From Rhizophagus irregularis (taxonomy: Eukaryota > Glomeromycota > Glomeromycetes > Glomerales > Glomeraceae): a stretch of 64,000 nucleotides of DNA. The stretch lies in NCBI RefSeq assembly GCF_026210795.1, contig NC_089450.1:992001-1056000 (forward strand), given 5' to 3'. Each line of letters begins with the position of its first letter. The first letter of the stretch is position 1. A program made the position numbers and the translations under genes. Under the pieces are notes generated by a model. That model was not told the origin of the DNA. It was given only the letters and a program-made list of their open reading frames with translations, and ran no database searches. Positions 12,569 through 25,459 of this stretch are shown in pieces.

Positions 12569-14887
12569 GGTTATGGGTCAAAAGACCGACAAACAAAAGA
12601 CCGATACTACATAATCCCGATCTACAAAATCGCGAAACTACAAAATTTCAACTAGGATAAAATATCGACTAGTTCAAAATCCCGAAATACAAAATCGTCT
12701 AATACAATAAATATTTTATAGATTGTAATTAATAGAATTGTTACAATTGTACAAACATATATTTACTATTATAGTTAAAGAACAAATAAATCAATATAAT
12801 TGCATAATTATTATTTATAGTATATCGTGTAAATCATTTAATGTACATACAAATTAGTTAATATTCCATGTTCTCATGTTCTAACTTGCTTAGTAAATAT
12901 AGCATATTGAAAATTCATATGAAAATTTTTTTATGGTTATGTAATTATTCTGATTAACAAATTGCGCGTTGCATATTATTATTTGACAAATTTGATTTAC
13001 GCGTAATTATAAATATTTACTTCATTTCAATAAAAGCTTAACTTTTTTTTCTAGCCAAGAAACCTATCTTAAAAATGGATGAAGTCTGTGAGATTATACA
13101 ATCACAAAAAGGAAATAATAAAATAAATGTTCGTGGTTATTTAATGATAAAAGAACGAACAAAAGGAAATACGTATTATTGGTGCTGTGAAAAAAAAAGA
13201 CTGGAGAAATATAAAGGTTGAGCAACAACAATATTTCTTGATGGTAAACATTATCTTAAAAACTTTGTTGGCTATCATCACTCACCTCAAGCTAGTAAAG
13301 TGAAAGTTGCAAAAACTGTTGCTCAAATCAAACAACAAGCACGTGAAACAAGAGACAAGCCAGTACAAATAATTCAAAATAATATCATTAATATGTCACA
13401 AGATGATCACCCTTACATGCCATCTAAAAATGCTCTTAGGACAACAATTAAACGTGTGAGAAAAGCAGAATTGCCTCCACAACCACAAAACATTGGAGAA
13501 CTTAATGTTTCAAATCCACTTTGTTTAACATTGAATGGTGATCCCTTTCTAGTCAAAGACTTGATGGTTGGTACTGATCGAATTTTATTATTTACCACAC
13601 AAATGAATATTCAACGCCTGTCTCAAGTTCAATTTTGGTTGATGGATGGTACTTTTCGAACAGTCCCAACAATATTTTGTCAACTATATACAATACACAC
13701 ACCTGTTGGTTCAACAAATTCAAGGATTCTTCCTCTCATATATGCACTAATAACAAGCAAGACAGAACAAATCTATAGATGTTTGTTTGAAGAGATAGTT
13801 GACTTTGCAGCAGAACATAATATAATCTTACAACCTTCAACCATTCTAACTGACTTTGAACAAGCATCAATTTATGCTTCTCGTTATGTATTTCCTAATG
13901 CCAGAAATAAGGGATGTTTTTTTCATTTGGGACAGTCTGGGTGGAAAAAAATTCAATCATGTGGACTTGCCATTAGATATGGCAATGATGAACAGTTTAG
14001 TTTGATGTTGAGACATTTGTTTGCCTTAGCATTTTTGCCATCACAGGAAATCCCTGATGCCTTTGATACACTAAAACTTGTAATGCCACAAGAAGCAAAT
14101 GTAGTTACTCAGTGGTTTGAAAAAAACTATGTACGTGGAAAGATACGTCGGCATCTTCGAAATGGTAGCACTACTCGGTCAGCTCCTTTATTTCCACCAA
14201 GTTTATGATCAGTATATGATTCAATGGAAACAGGTGTACCACACATACAAAATGTTGCTGAAGCTTGACATCATCGGTGGAATACATTAGTTGGGCAAAG
14301 TCATGCTGGCATTTACACAATAATAAAAGAGCTGCAAAAGGAACAACAAAATGTTGATTTTCAAATTGAATGTATTGTACGTGGTGAACAGCAACCAAAA
14401 AAAAAGTCCTTAATTGACAGAGAAAAAAGAATCATGACGATCATCAGTGATAAAGAAAACCGTTCAGTGATGGAGTAACTTCGTGGCATTGCTCATAATC
14501 TTACATTATAAGTAAATTTACAAAAATCTAGTTCTTTTATCTAGTTCTTTTATAAATTATAAATAAAATAAATGATATACAATATTTTGCGCAATTTACT
14601 TTTTTAATGTCTAAAGAATAAAAGATTTCCAAATAATTTTTACTCAATAATATATAAATAATATAAATATTCTAAATATTCTATTAAATTATTTTGCAAA
14701 AGACAGATTGAAACAAATTATTAATAGTATCTAATCTGTTGAGATTTTGAATCGTCAAAATTTTATATTTCAGGATTTTGAACTAGTTGATATTTTGTTC
14801 TAGTCGGGATTTTGTAGTTTTGCGATTTTGTAGATTGGGATTATGTGGTGTCGGGATTCTGGATTTCGCGATTTTGGACGGATCCCC
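12569..14887. mobile_element. MULE transposon, about 2.3 kb, with long inverted repeats
   Basis: The ends carry inverted repeats of over 100 bp at about 12573-12715 and 14750-14885. Shared words include TACATAATCCC, CTACAAAATCGC, AAACTACAAAAT and ACTAGTTCAAAATCC. TTTAATT lies just outside each end (12562-12568 and 14888-14894), probably part of a 9-bp duplication. It encloses a MULE transposase pseudogene on the plus strand. The outermost bases are the least certain. Confidence 0.75.
13075..14511 (+). pseudogene. FLYWCH + MULE transposase, broken by stops
   Basis: One frame from ATG 13075 to TAA 14509 encodes a Mutator-like transposase. The N-terminus is FLYWCH-like (NTYYWCCEKKR, then YHHSPQAS). 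The MULE core follows with WLMDGTFRTVP (first catalytic Asp), TILTDFEQA (second Asp) and KGCFFHLGQS, and a C-terminal QNVAEA, RWNTLVGQSHAGIY segment. The frame has four in-frame stops, at 13219 (TGA), 14206 (TGA), 14266 (TGA) and 14476 (TAA). At 14206 and 14266 relatives would be expected to have Trp, so these look like TGG to TGA changes. It lies inside its own inverted repeats (12569-14887). Confidence 0.85.
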
Positions 14888-15637
14888 TTTAATTAATAAA
14901 TTATTATTAATATCATTATAAACGTGTAAATATTTAGTTTGCAAATAAAAATTTCATTACATTTTAAAAGTTACTCTAAAAAAATTTTTTGATATTTTGA
15001 TTACAAATGATGTAATACATATTATTCTAACAAAGAGTTCGTCTGCTTCATCGCATGTCTGAAATATGTGCCAGGTTAGCGGTGCAGCTGCAGCTCCACA
15101 GCCACAATCACGTGATACAGTCAACTCTCTTTATAGTCACACATTTGGGACAGTCCATATTTGGTGATTATAAGCAAAAAGTCTTATGACTTTATCTTTT
15201 ATTTTAATTTTTAAACGAAAAGTACAATAATCAAATTGAACAATATTACAAATAACAAATATAGAAAATAAACATAAAAAATAAAAAGAACTAGCTTCAC
15301 AAATCATACAAGTAAAGAAATCTAAACAAAATAAAATTAAGTAAAAAAAAACTAAACTATTACAGAAACGCATACCCCAACTTTACCCGAAAGCCAGTGT
15401 GAGTCAACTATCCAGCATGTCCTAAGATCCAATCCGTTACCAAAAAGAAATCCTAAGTAGAGGCTGAACTGTTAAGCGGTGCCAAAAATCCAAGTGCGAA
15501 ATCCAAGATCCCCTACGGCGGATTACATAAGAGGAAACCCAAGAAACTCAGGAATCCAAGGAAACTGTTACCAGGAAAGGTGTCGAAAAATCAGGAGAAA
15601 TTTATGAGGAAGGATGAAAAATAGGAGAAGGTCCAAT

Positions 15638-16021
15638 TAAAGATGTGATATGTAATTATTTTTAAAAGGTTGTAAGGTTGCAACTATTACAACATATATA
15701 CAACACTTTTGTTGTAATTGCAATACAATATTATAATTATTATATAGTATTATAATACTATTAAAATTGTAATTATTATATAGTGTTGTAATTATTTTTA
15801 ATTATACAAATATGTATTATAATATATTAATTATTTCTTTTTATAATGATATTTATTCTATAAAAACTTATTTTTGTAATTTTTATTTTTCAAAAAGAAA
15901 ATTTTTGAATAATCATAAGTGTTGTAATATTACAACACTTTAACTTTAAAAGTAGTAATAGATTGCAACCCTTACTATTACAACATAAGGTAGTAATTAT
16001 CAATTACATACTACATCTTTA
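15638..16021. mobile_element. hAT-type MITE, 384 bp, in LINE3
   Basis: Ends are TAAAGATGTGATATGTAATT and, on the other strand, TAAAGATGTAGTATGTAATT. The flank GGTCCAAT is at 15630-15637 and again at 16022-16029, a perfect 8-bp duplication. Further inverted words inside (TGTTGTAAT, ATTACAACA) make it fold back on itself. There is no ORF. Confidence 0.85.
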
Positions 16022-16205
16022 GGTCCAATAGCGGACAATTTCATTTTATTAGTAATACCTTGAGCTGATTCTCAATGATGAAAGAAAACAGAACGGCATA
16101 ACCAGATTTGAACATAAAGATCAAAATGAAAGTTGTGTAAAGGTGTATCAAAAATAGACCAAATAATGGATGGTGAAAAATAGGTTCCAAGAAAACTTGT
16201 AAGAG

Positions 16206-16494
16206 TAGTGTTTGGAATCGAATATATTCAAATATACTCGAGTATTCATTTAAATTTATAAAGTGTATTCGAATAATATTCGAATAAGTTAAATTTCCTT
16301 TTATAGTAATGATTTATATAATTTTTAGCCTGAATTATGATTTTAATTCAGTTAAATTTAAGGATTTAATGCCCAATTAGAATTTTAACTATACTATATC
16401 TGGCTTAATGAATACTCAAATAACCACTATGCTTATTCGAATACTCGAATATATTCGAGTTATTCGAATAACTGTTACATGCTTCCAAACACTA
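16206..16494. mobile_element. hAT-type MITE, 289 bp, in LINE3
   Basis: Ends TAGTGTTTGGAA / TTCCAAACACTA; flanks TGTAAGAG at 16198-16205 and 16495-16502 (perfect 8 bp). Rich in the word ATTCGAATA, with several palindromic copies near both ends. The TAGTGTTTGG end is close to ends seen in many hAT elements. Confidence 0.9.
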
Positions 16495-19400
16495 TGTAAG
16501 AGACATCAGTATAAGTCCACGTGTGAGTCGCAGACAGGAATTTACATTTCCAACAATCAATAGCCATAAATTTCGCAACAAAGGAGTCCGGTAAAAGTTG
16601 CAAAAGAGTTGCGGAAAGAAAGTTCTCAAGACAAACAGTTTTAAGGTCCAGCAGAAGTGTTTTGAAGGTATTAATATAAAAGGACTAAATTCAGGTAAAA
16701 TATAAGGACAAGTCCATAAGTGGTCTAAAGTTTTAGGAGAGGAGTTGCACTGAGGACAGGGCCAACTCGGATCATAGATATGAGCCTTTCGTTTTTGAAG
16801 AGTTGTGAGTATTGGAAGCATATTCAATAAAATCTTGATACAGAAGACACAAAATTCAGAGCGGCCATTTCGATGGGAAATTTGTAATTGTTTATTATTA
16901 AAACAAAATTTGGTACATATACAAGCCCAATCAATATCTGAAATAGAGGAATTAAGATTGAATCTTGGTAATAAAGCACGAGTCAAAAGAGTCTTGGCAT
17001 TAAAAATTTCTCTAATGAATTTCCGGATATTCATATCCACTGGTAAAAAATTAAATTGTAAAATACAAGGAGCCAAAAGTGCAGGTGACTGAAGGGAAAG
17101 ACGCGAGTCCGTATGAGCAGCTTTCGCTAAATTATCAACGTGATTATTCAAAGAATCGTCAGCGTGAGCAGGAACCTTGATTAAAGTAACTTCCAGATTC
17201 TTTTGTAAAATAATAGCTCATACCGAAGACTATAAAAGATAGTTAGATTCTTTAAGCATTCAAGGAATGAAGGGAGCGTCCACATACGTAAACCATAAGG
17301 AAATTAATTGAGTACAATCAGTGGCGACAGTAATGTTGAAATTCCGAGGGAGGGAATCCAATCCATGCAATAAGGCAAAAATTTCAGAACGCAATGCAGA
17401 AGGAAAAAAAGAAGGAATGGTATTATAATGAAATTCAAGAATAAATCCATCAGAATCGATAGCAGTCCATACATAAGCCATCGAAGGTATCGAATAACTA
17501 GAAAAAGGAAGGAAAGAACCATCGATGTAGAGTGTAGACACCGAAGAAGGAAGTTGGATATCGGAAATCTTAGACACTTGGTTGTTCATAGGAAGTGGTT
17601 GAACCAGAGCAAAAAGATGAAATAATAATAGAGATTTGGCATAGCCTAACGAGGCGGAAAGTAAAACTGAACGAGTATCCGCATGTATATATGTATGAGG
17701 CTTCGTAGGGTAACGGATAAGATTTGATAGAGGCACATAAGAGAAGCACTTTTCAGAGAGACATTGTTTAATCAATGTTTTGGAGGTAGAGGATCGCGGA
17801 ATAGCAGAAGTACAACTTTGGTATGCAGTAAATTCGGATAATAAGTCATCGACAGATAACGCAATCCAATGTGAAATAAGAGCTTCATTTCGTGGAGCAG
17901 GATAGATAATGATCACACGGCCAACAAGGAAAGAGTTAGTATTACGATTAAAAGAAATAGCCCATTGAAGATTAAACAAATAATTTTGACTAATTAGAAA
18001 AAATAGAAGCTACAGTATAGGAATTAGGTATTCTAAATTGCGGTAAAACAAAAAAGGAAGAAGAATTAGGAATAACAACAAAATTAAATAAATAAGTAAA
18101 CCAAGCAGGCACAGATCCTTTGTTTGAAACTTGTTTAAAAAAACGTAAATCTTTCCATGAGAGAAGTCAAGAGCCATACGGAATAACCAATTGTGCAAGG
18201 AAACGAGTACAAAAATTTTTTTGAATGTTTTTCATAGAAATAAATAATTCTTTGGGTAATATAGACCGGAGTGGAATCGCCAGATGTAGATCTTTTCTCG
18301 GAGGTCAGAATAATAAAGACCACATAATATTCAATCGAGAAGAGAACAATAAAGAATTAAATAAAGAATGTGTTCGAAGAGAAAAGGTATGAGACCATGG
18401 TTCTAAATCAATAGTAGAAGGACAGGCATCACAATCTAGAAAGCCTTAGAGATAAGTAATCATATAATTGGCAAAAATTTTGTATAAAGGGTGAGAAAAA
18501 ATTCTTTGCTATGAAGCCACATGAAATGATAAAAAGCGACCAAATGCTTGTTGGATTGAAAATGGCAACAATGTGAAAAGCGCAGAAAGAGGAGTGACTG
18601 AAGTAAAACCAGCCTTCTGTCGAATAAGGGAAAGCATTGGAGAAACCATGCGATTAATGGTAGATTCAGCAAATAATGTGGTTTGTAGGCGAAATTCTAG
18701 TCTCGGAAGTAAGACAATATTATAAAGATAAGCCACATGTTGTGCCAAAAGTTTTTTAGGACTAAGTAAAGCAGCCATATCTTTGACCATAGAAGTACAT
18801 TGATCGTGAACAAAATGAGAGGAAGCCGAAAGGCAAAACTAAACACCTAAAAAATGGAAAGACTTAGATAAAGCTAACGCCTTTAAAGTAAGGGAACAAA
18901 TTGGGATTAAGGGAGATGGAAAAAAATCAAACACCATAGTTTGAGAAAATTGTTCAGAAGAAAGAAGGATATATTTAGCGAAATTTGCTTGAGTATTATT
19001 TAAAGTATAAAATTCAGCAGTAATGGAAAGGTGATCTTCAATTCCTCGTTTAGATGAAGCAATCAAAGTAGAATCATCCATAAATGTAATATGTGAAACA
19101 GGAAGATTATGTTGTTCATATTCAATCGGAGAATAATCCAATAATGCAGAGGATTTCAAAATAAAAGAATCACAAGCTTCTTGATTAAGTGTTATAAGCA
19201 AAGGATCTAAATAAATCACCCATAATAACGGGGAAATAATTTCACTCTGGTCAATACCTATTCTAACTTTGTAACCAGAAGTATCACCATAATGGGTAAG
19301 AATTTTGTTATTGCGTCTTGTAAAAAGATTAATGATAAATTTGATCAACAAAGGTGGGATATGTAAACGCATTAAAGCCAATTTAAGCATATTTAGGTCA

Positions 19401-20532
19401 ATCAAATCAAAGGCCTTTGAAATGTCTTGGGAAACAATCCATAACTCTTGGTCATCAGTTTTATCAAAGCGGCGTTGATGAATAATAACATCAAGCATTT
19501 TAATAGGAATGTTAGTGGAACCGCCAGGTAATCCAACAAAATTACCACCTTGCAATACTTGGTTATCAGCTAGGATTTTTGAAAGACGAGTTGTAACGAC
19601 CTTAACCACACATTTTTGTACAGTTTCTAATAAAGTAATAGGTCATGTATTCTTTAACTGGACGTCAAATTCATGAGGCTTGGGAATGGGATAAACAAGC
19701 GCTTCACGCCAATCGGCAGGAATATTTTCATGAATAAGGTAGGCATTGGCTAATACAAGGGACAAGTTGAAAGCTTCTCCAGTTAAATGTTTGAGCATCT
19801 CATAAGAGATCTTAGAAGGACCAGAGGCTTTGTTATTAGGCATAGACTGGATAGTAATCTTCCATTCTTCATCCAGAATAGGAGACATGACTGAGCTATA
19901 TAAAGACGAGTCAATATCAGAAATAGGAGTATATGCTCTTTGCCAACATGGAGGAAATTCATCAATAGAAGAATATTGGACTAAAGGAGGAGTAACAACC
20001 GATTGGAAATGTTTAATGGCAGCTTGTTTGATGTCTGAAGGTTCAGTAAGTAATGTGGGTTTGGAGTCAATTACAACCAAGACTCTATCAAGAACGATAG
20101 AGCGATGTTCCATCAACAGAGCTGAAGAAATAAAAGAACCTGGTGACGTAGAGAAATGCTCGTCTCTAAGAGCAGTATAATATTCAATGGAATCCACACG
20201 ATGTTGATGAAATTGCGTAGAAAGAAAGGCGGAGATCAAAGCTTTTTGTAAACACAAAAATTTGACAAAAGCAGGAAGTGGTGTTGTACTATAATCAGGT
20301 ATAGTATAATCTGTAAAAAGAGATTTCAAAAGAATCAATTGTGTAGGTAAAGAATTAATCTTTGCAAAATTTGAGCGGGATGACTAATCCTAGATGTGGT
20401 CAATTTAAACAATAATCTGTCCAAGAATTTGTTGATAGCAATAAGCATTGTAAGATCGGGAGGATATTTATGGTGATGAGTATTGAAATGGTAGAGAATC
20501 AATGGCACCACCAAGAATAGAACATTTAAGAG

Positions 20533-23500
20533 CAGGGTTGGGATTCGTGCTGTACTGTACCAGTACATTTTGTACAGTATGTACAATACTGTACTGTACT
20601 AAAACTTTTTAGTACAGTACATTTTCATATATATGCAATATATTATATATGTAACTTATTAATTAATATTTATACAAGTTATGTAAATTTATTTATTATA
20701 TATTATAAAAGAAAATTATACATTAAAAGGATTACACAAATTATCTTCAAACATAAATTCTAATTTCCATTTAGCATCAATATTTTCTGCTGGATGCTCA
20801 ATATCTTCAACATTTATATCACTAAAATCTTTTTCACTTTCACTATATTCATCATGTTCACCATCATATTCATCATTTTCCTCTTGCTGTAGTTCTTCTA
20901 ACCATTCGTTTAAATGATCGTTAAATTGAGAATTTAAATTTTCTTTTAAATCCATGCTACCTTGATCATTATTAAGATCATTATCATTTAATTCTTCATT
21001 TTGTAAATATCTTTCATTTTCATTTTCATCTCTGATTTCATTTTCATTATCATTTTTATTTTTATTTTTATTTTTGGTCATAGTATTATTAGCAGATTTT
21101 TGTTGATCATTACGTCGATTATAGTTAATATCAGCTCGTAATTTAGCCATTTCTAATACTTGAGTAAACTACATAATTAATATAAATATATAAAAAGATT
21201 ATTAATTTAGTATTAATTAATTTAATGTAATTACGATATAATATAAATTTACCTTTAATCTATTTCTATTTTTTGTATGAAAGAATCCTATACTACTCCA
21301 TAATCGCTCTACTGATGCTGCATTAACACAAATGCCAAACATATGCGCCACGACAGTTCCAATTTCTGGGTAAGTATCACGAACCCAACACCAATATTTG
21401 TGAATATTACCTTTAAATTGAGCAACAGATGCTTCATCAAAAGGATATTTAATTCCTTGCGAAAAATCATCAAATTCTGTAAGAATAGATTCAGGATTAT
21501 GACCAATTTAAGCTTTATAATAGTAAACTAGCCATTTTTCCATGTGTAAATAACTAATTTTTGATTTTGAGGGCATTAGAAAATATTTCATTTTGTATGT
21601 AGGATGAAGTAACCAGAATAGTATGAAAATTGGTTGCTCCCACATCTCCCATCTTTTCTGTAATCGTAATAGAATTTCATCAGCCATATCATCATCTGGA
21701 AATTCTTTCCAAAATTGATATAAATAAATAAGCAAAACAATGCAAAACTTCATGTAATCTTGCTTTATCAGTTTGCAAGATATTAAGGACATGACAATAA
21801 GGATCTAAAAGAAATTCTAAAGTTGTTAACAATTCCCAAAAAGTGTCATCCATAATTATAGAATAAATTTCTCGTGATATTGCTAATGGCTCAGTTGCTC
21901 GATGTCGTTTTGAAGAAATAGATGGCTCAAATTTTGCAGCTAAAGACTATAAATAAAAAATTATTTAATATAAATAATATATATTATATTACTAGTAAAG
22001 ATTTATTAAAAAAGAAAATTTCTTACACGCAAAGCTTCCTTAGTTGAAATTAAACTTTGACAGCAATTAAGATAACTGTTCCACCTGGTATCTCCAGGAA
22101 TTGCAGGCTGAATGTATTTTCCATATATTTCCTTTTGAATGTTTCGAAGTTGACCTATAAAATATTTGTGATTTGCATTTTTAAAATAAGCCGCTAACTT
22201 TAGTGCTTGATCCGATGTTAATTTAAAATCTGGTAATGCCTTAAAGATATCCCCAACACACAAATTTATCTGATGAGCGAAACAAGGCAAAAAAACAATA
22301 TTATGATATTGAATTCAAAGTCTTTTTCTAAAATTTTAATTTAATAAAATTAGTAAAATATAGTAAAGCATTTAAAAGTATTTATTAATTAAATAATTAT
22401 TTACGTACCGTGCAGCATTATAAGCAGGTGCACTATCTGTAACAATAGCTAAAAGTGTTATTTTCATCTTGTTTATTTCAGATATCATTCCTTCAGTTTT
22501 AGACATAACTTCAGTAGTTGTTGCACGCTCACAACTTATATCTTTAGCTTGCCATGCAAAAGGTTGCCCATCAGATGTTACGAGCATAGTTCCCATCAAT
22601 TCCTGTTCACGAACATTTGTCCAACCATCAAAAGACATCGTAACTCCTATCCGATCTAATTTCAATTTTTCTAGCATTGTCTTATCAAGCTCTTCAACTG
22701 CATCACCCAAAATTTTATTAGATAAAGTTTTTCAATCTGGTAATTTGATTTCTGGATTAAGAAATTTAAATAATTCAATAACTTCTGAATTATTTACCCA
22801 ATTCAACGGAAATCCACAAGAAATAGTAACTTGTAATATCAGATGATGGAATTTTTGATTTTCTGCAGTTGAAAGAGGCCGGCAAATCCATTTATCTAAA
22901 GGTCCATGATTTGACTATTGGGATGGAAGGGAAGATAAAGAAGAGCGGGATGAAACTGAATCTCTTTGTAATAATAGTTGTTGATTGGATGAATCATTCG
23001 TATTTACTTCCATTAAATTACTCTTTTTCATGGCAAGAGCAAATACTTTACTTTTTTCATCATTATCATACGCATCATGAAAATTTCTACAATTTTTGAA
23101 ATGAGTAATCAACCTTTCAGTTTTATCTATAATTGTTTTTAGCTTCAAACTATTTTTGCCAAGCTTTGTAAAACATGCTTTACAATAACATAAATTGTTG
23201 TTTCCGCTCTTTTTATTTGTTTTAACGATATAATTTTTCAAGCTTTGAACCATTACGAAAGTTAAAAAAAAGATGTAAATCATGATTATCGTCATATATA
23301 AAATAATGCGTATTACCATAAATAGTATGATACATGAGATACGATAAATAAATATATGCATTCTTATCATTTATTACTTTGCGTCTTGCATCTTTGGTTC
23401 AAATAAAAAAAATCATTTAAATTTTTTTTTTTCAAGATACTTCATTCAAATGAACAATCTTAAATTTCATCCCATCTGTTACTAAAAAAAATGAAAAAAA

Positions 23501-24402
23501 CCGTTCAGTATTATTTTTTAATTTAATATTAAAAAAAGTATTCTTCCACGTCTAAATGGCCCAACCTATTACAATTTACCTTCAAACATCCACATATATC
23601 TCAGAATCTGAGAGCTAGTATAATAACATTAAACAATAATTAATGCAATTTCTTTAAATAAATATTAAAGAAATATATAAGTAATATAACTTTGCACTCC
23701 ATCATTCGTATTTACCTTAGAATTATATCTCACCTATTATAACATTGGATTTTCTTAAACCAAATGAATAAATAATATTAGTGAGCTGAACTTTATTTTT
23801 TTATTTCATAAGCAGTCAGTTCTTCAGATCTTTAGAGGCAAGTATCAATTAATTTTTTTTTAATTCATCTTCTTAATAAATGGTAGTTAATATGGCTAAT
23901 TTGTTATCTCACGTTCTTAAAAAAGAAAAAGAAATGACATTAATATAATTTCTTTAATAATTATTAAAAAAATAAAATCTAACTCAAAAATTACCTTCAG
24001 TTACAACTTATGAAATATATCATTAATATATTTTGAACAATTAGAATAATTATATTTTTTCTTTCTTATTTAAACTTTTTAAATAGCAGCAAAGATAATT
24101 AATTTATTATGTTAAAACAGATAGTACAAAAATAAAATATAGTTCATTATTGATACGGGAATAATAAAAAAATAGTTAGAAAAAAATAAAATAAAATAGT
24201 AGTTTGGAAAATCAGAGATAAAATATAATAAACAAAAAAAAAAATTCTGTATGAATATACGAAAATTGTACGAAGTACATTCGTACAGTGTACAACCTCA
24301 TCAAAATGCAACTGTACTAAATTGTACTGAGTACATCGTACAATGTACGAGTACTGTACTTGTATGAAGATTTGGCTCGTACACCACATTTGGACAACTC
24401 TG
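20533..24402. mobile_element. hAT transposon, 3.87 kb, in LINE3 ORF2
   Basis: Flanked by TTTAAGAG at 20525-20532 and 24403-24410 (perfect 8 bp). Ends CAGGGTTGGG and, on the other strand, CAGAGTTGTCC, so the inverted repeats are short and imperfect. Both sub-terminal zones (20549-20630, 24255-24365) are crowded with TGTAC/GTACAA words in both directions, probably transposase-binding sites. It encodes a degraded hAT transposase on the minus strand. Confidence 0.9.
20716..23253 (-). pseudogene. hAT transposase, intron-bearing, degraded
   Basis: Begins ATG 23253 with a BED-type finger (CYCKAC ... ITHFKNC). The hAT core follows: MSFDGWTN (near 22650), AIVTDSAPAYNAAR (near 22440), PCFAHQINLCVGDIF (near 22270), PGDTRWNSYLNCC (near 22090). 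Then comes the dimerisation motif ASVERLWSSIGFFHTKNRNR (near 21300) and an Asn/Asp/Glu-rich tail ending at 20716. A phase-correct intron (GTAAAT...TAG, 21253 down to about 21172) joins NRNRLK to FTQVLEMAKL. The segments between 21500 and 22010, and between 22710 and 22915, lie in different frames without obvious splice sites, so the gene is probably inactive. Confidence 0.8.
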
Positions 24403-25459
24403 TTTAAGAGCGTGCCAAAGTTTGTCCAATGAAAGAGCTGAAAGTGAAGATATGGAAGGATGGTGTGTAGCCAAATACAACTAAAGACGTGAGCTTACTT
24501 CATTGGAAAATGTGTCCCAAGTATCTTCTTTTAAATTCTTGTACAGAAAAATGGTGCGTTGTTCACTTTTCTGCTTTAATCTAACTTTGGCTAAGGTAGC
24601 AAAACAAAAGCTAAAGTCGAAGGCCGTAAAAAGAACATGGTAATCAGTAAATTAATTATCATTCAACTTAGGACAAGATTCAACATGAGAGAAAAGACCG
24701 GGAGCAGGAAATCCAGAGGATGACCAAATATAATCAAGTCTGGAAGAACCATTCTGATAATAAAAAGTAGGACTAGGATCTGAAATTGAAGAAGTATGGG
24801 ATTGATGATCTGTAAAATATCGAAAAGAAAGTGATCGCAAAATTTTCAAATGATGTTGAAGAAGATGTGAATGTGAAAGTTCATCTGCATTAAAGTCACC
24901 AAGGATGACTACATGATAATTATTAGAACGGGCTTTATCAAGCCATAAATTAAATTGTGCAAAAATAGCATCCCGTTCTTTATAATGAATAGAATGATAA
25001 GGAGGAATATAGACAAAAATGATGGAAATTTTTGTTTGATGGAAAAAAAGATCCAATTTTAAAAGACGACCTTTCCAAAGATCAATCTTTTGAACATGTT
25101 TATGTAAAGGATGGTGAAGTAAAAGACCAACACCATCATGTGGTCGTGAATTAGAAGGGGAAGGAGCCCAATAGGACTTAAAATTATGTTGAAAATGTTC
25201 ATTTTGATAAATAAATTTAGCACTAGAAGAAGTAAGACGAGTATCATTTAAAGATAAAACGCTGAAAGAAGAATGAAGAAAATAATTTAACAAATGCAAT
25301 TGTAGAACGGGGGAGCACAAACCATTAACATTGATTTGTCTAAAGTTAATAAGAGGGGAAGAAAAAGAAGGAGAAGACGGATTGTTAGGACTATTATTAT
25401 TAGATATCGTACTATTAGGGGGGTGAAATCCCTGTGATGCACCCGATATAAATTGGTGT

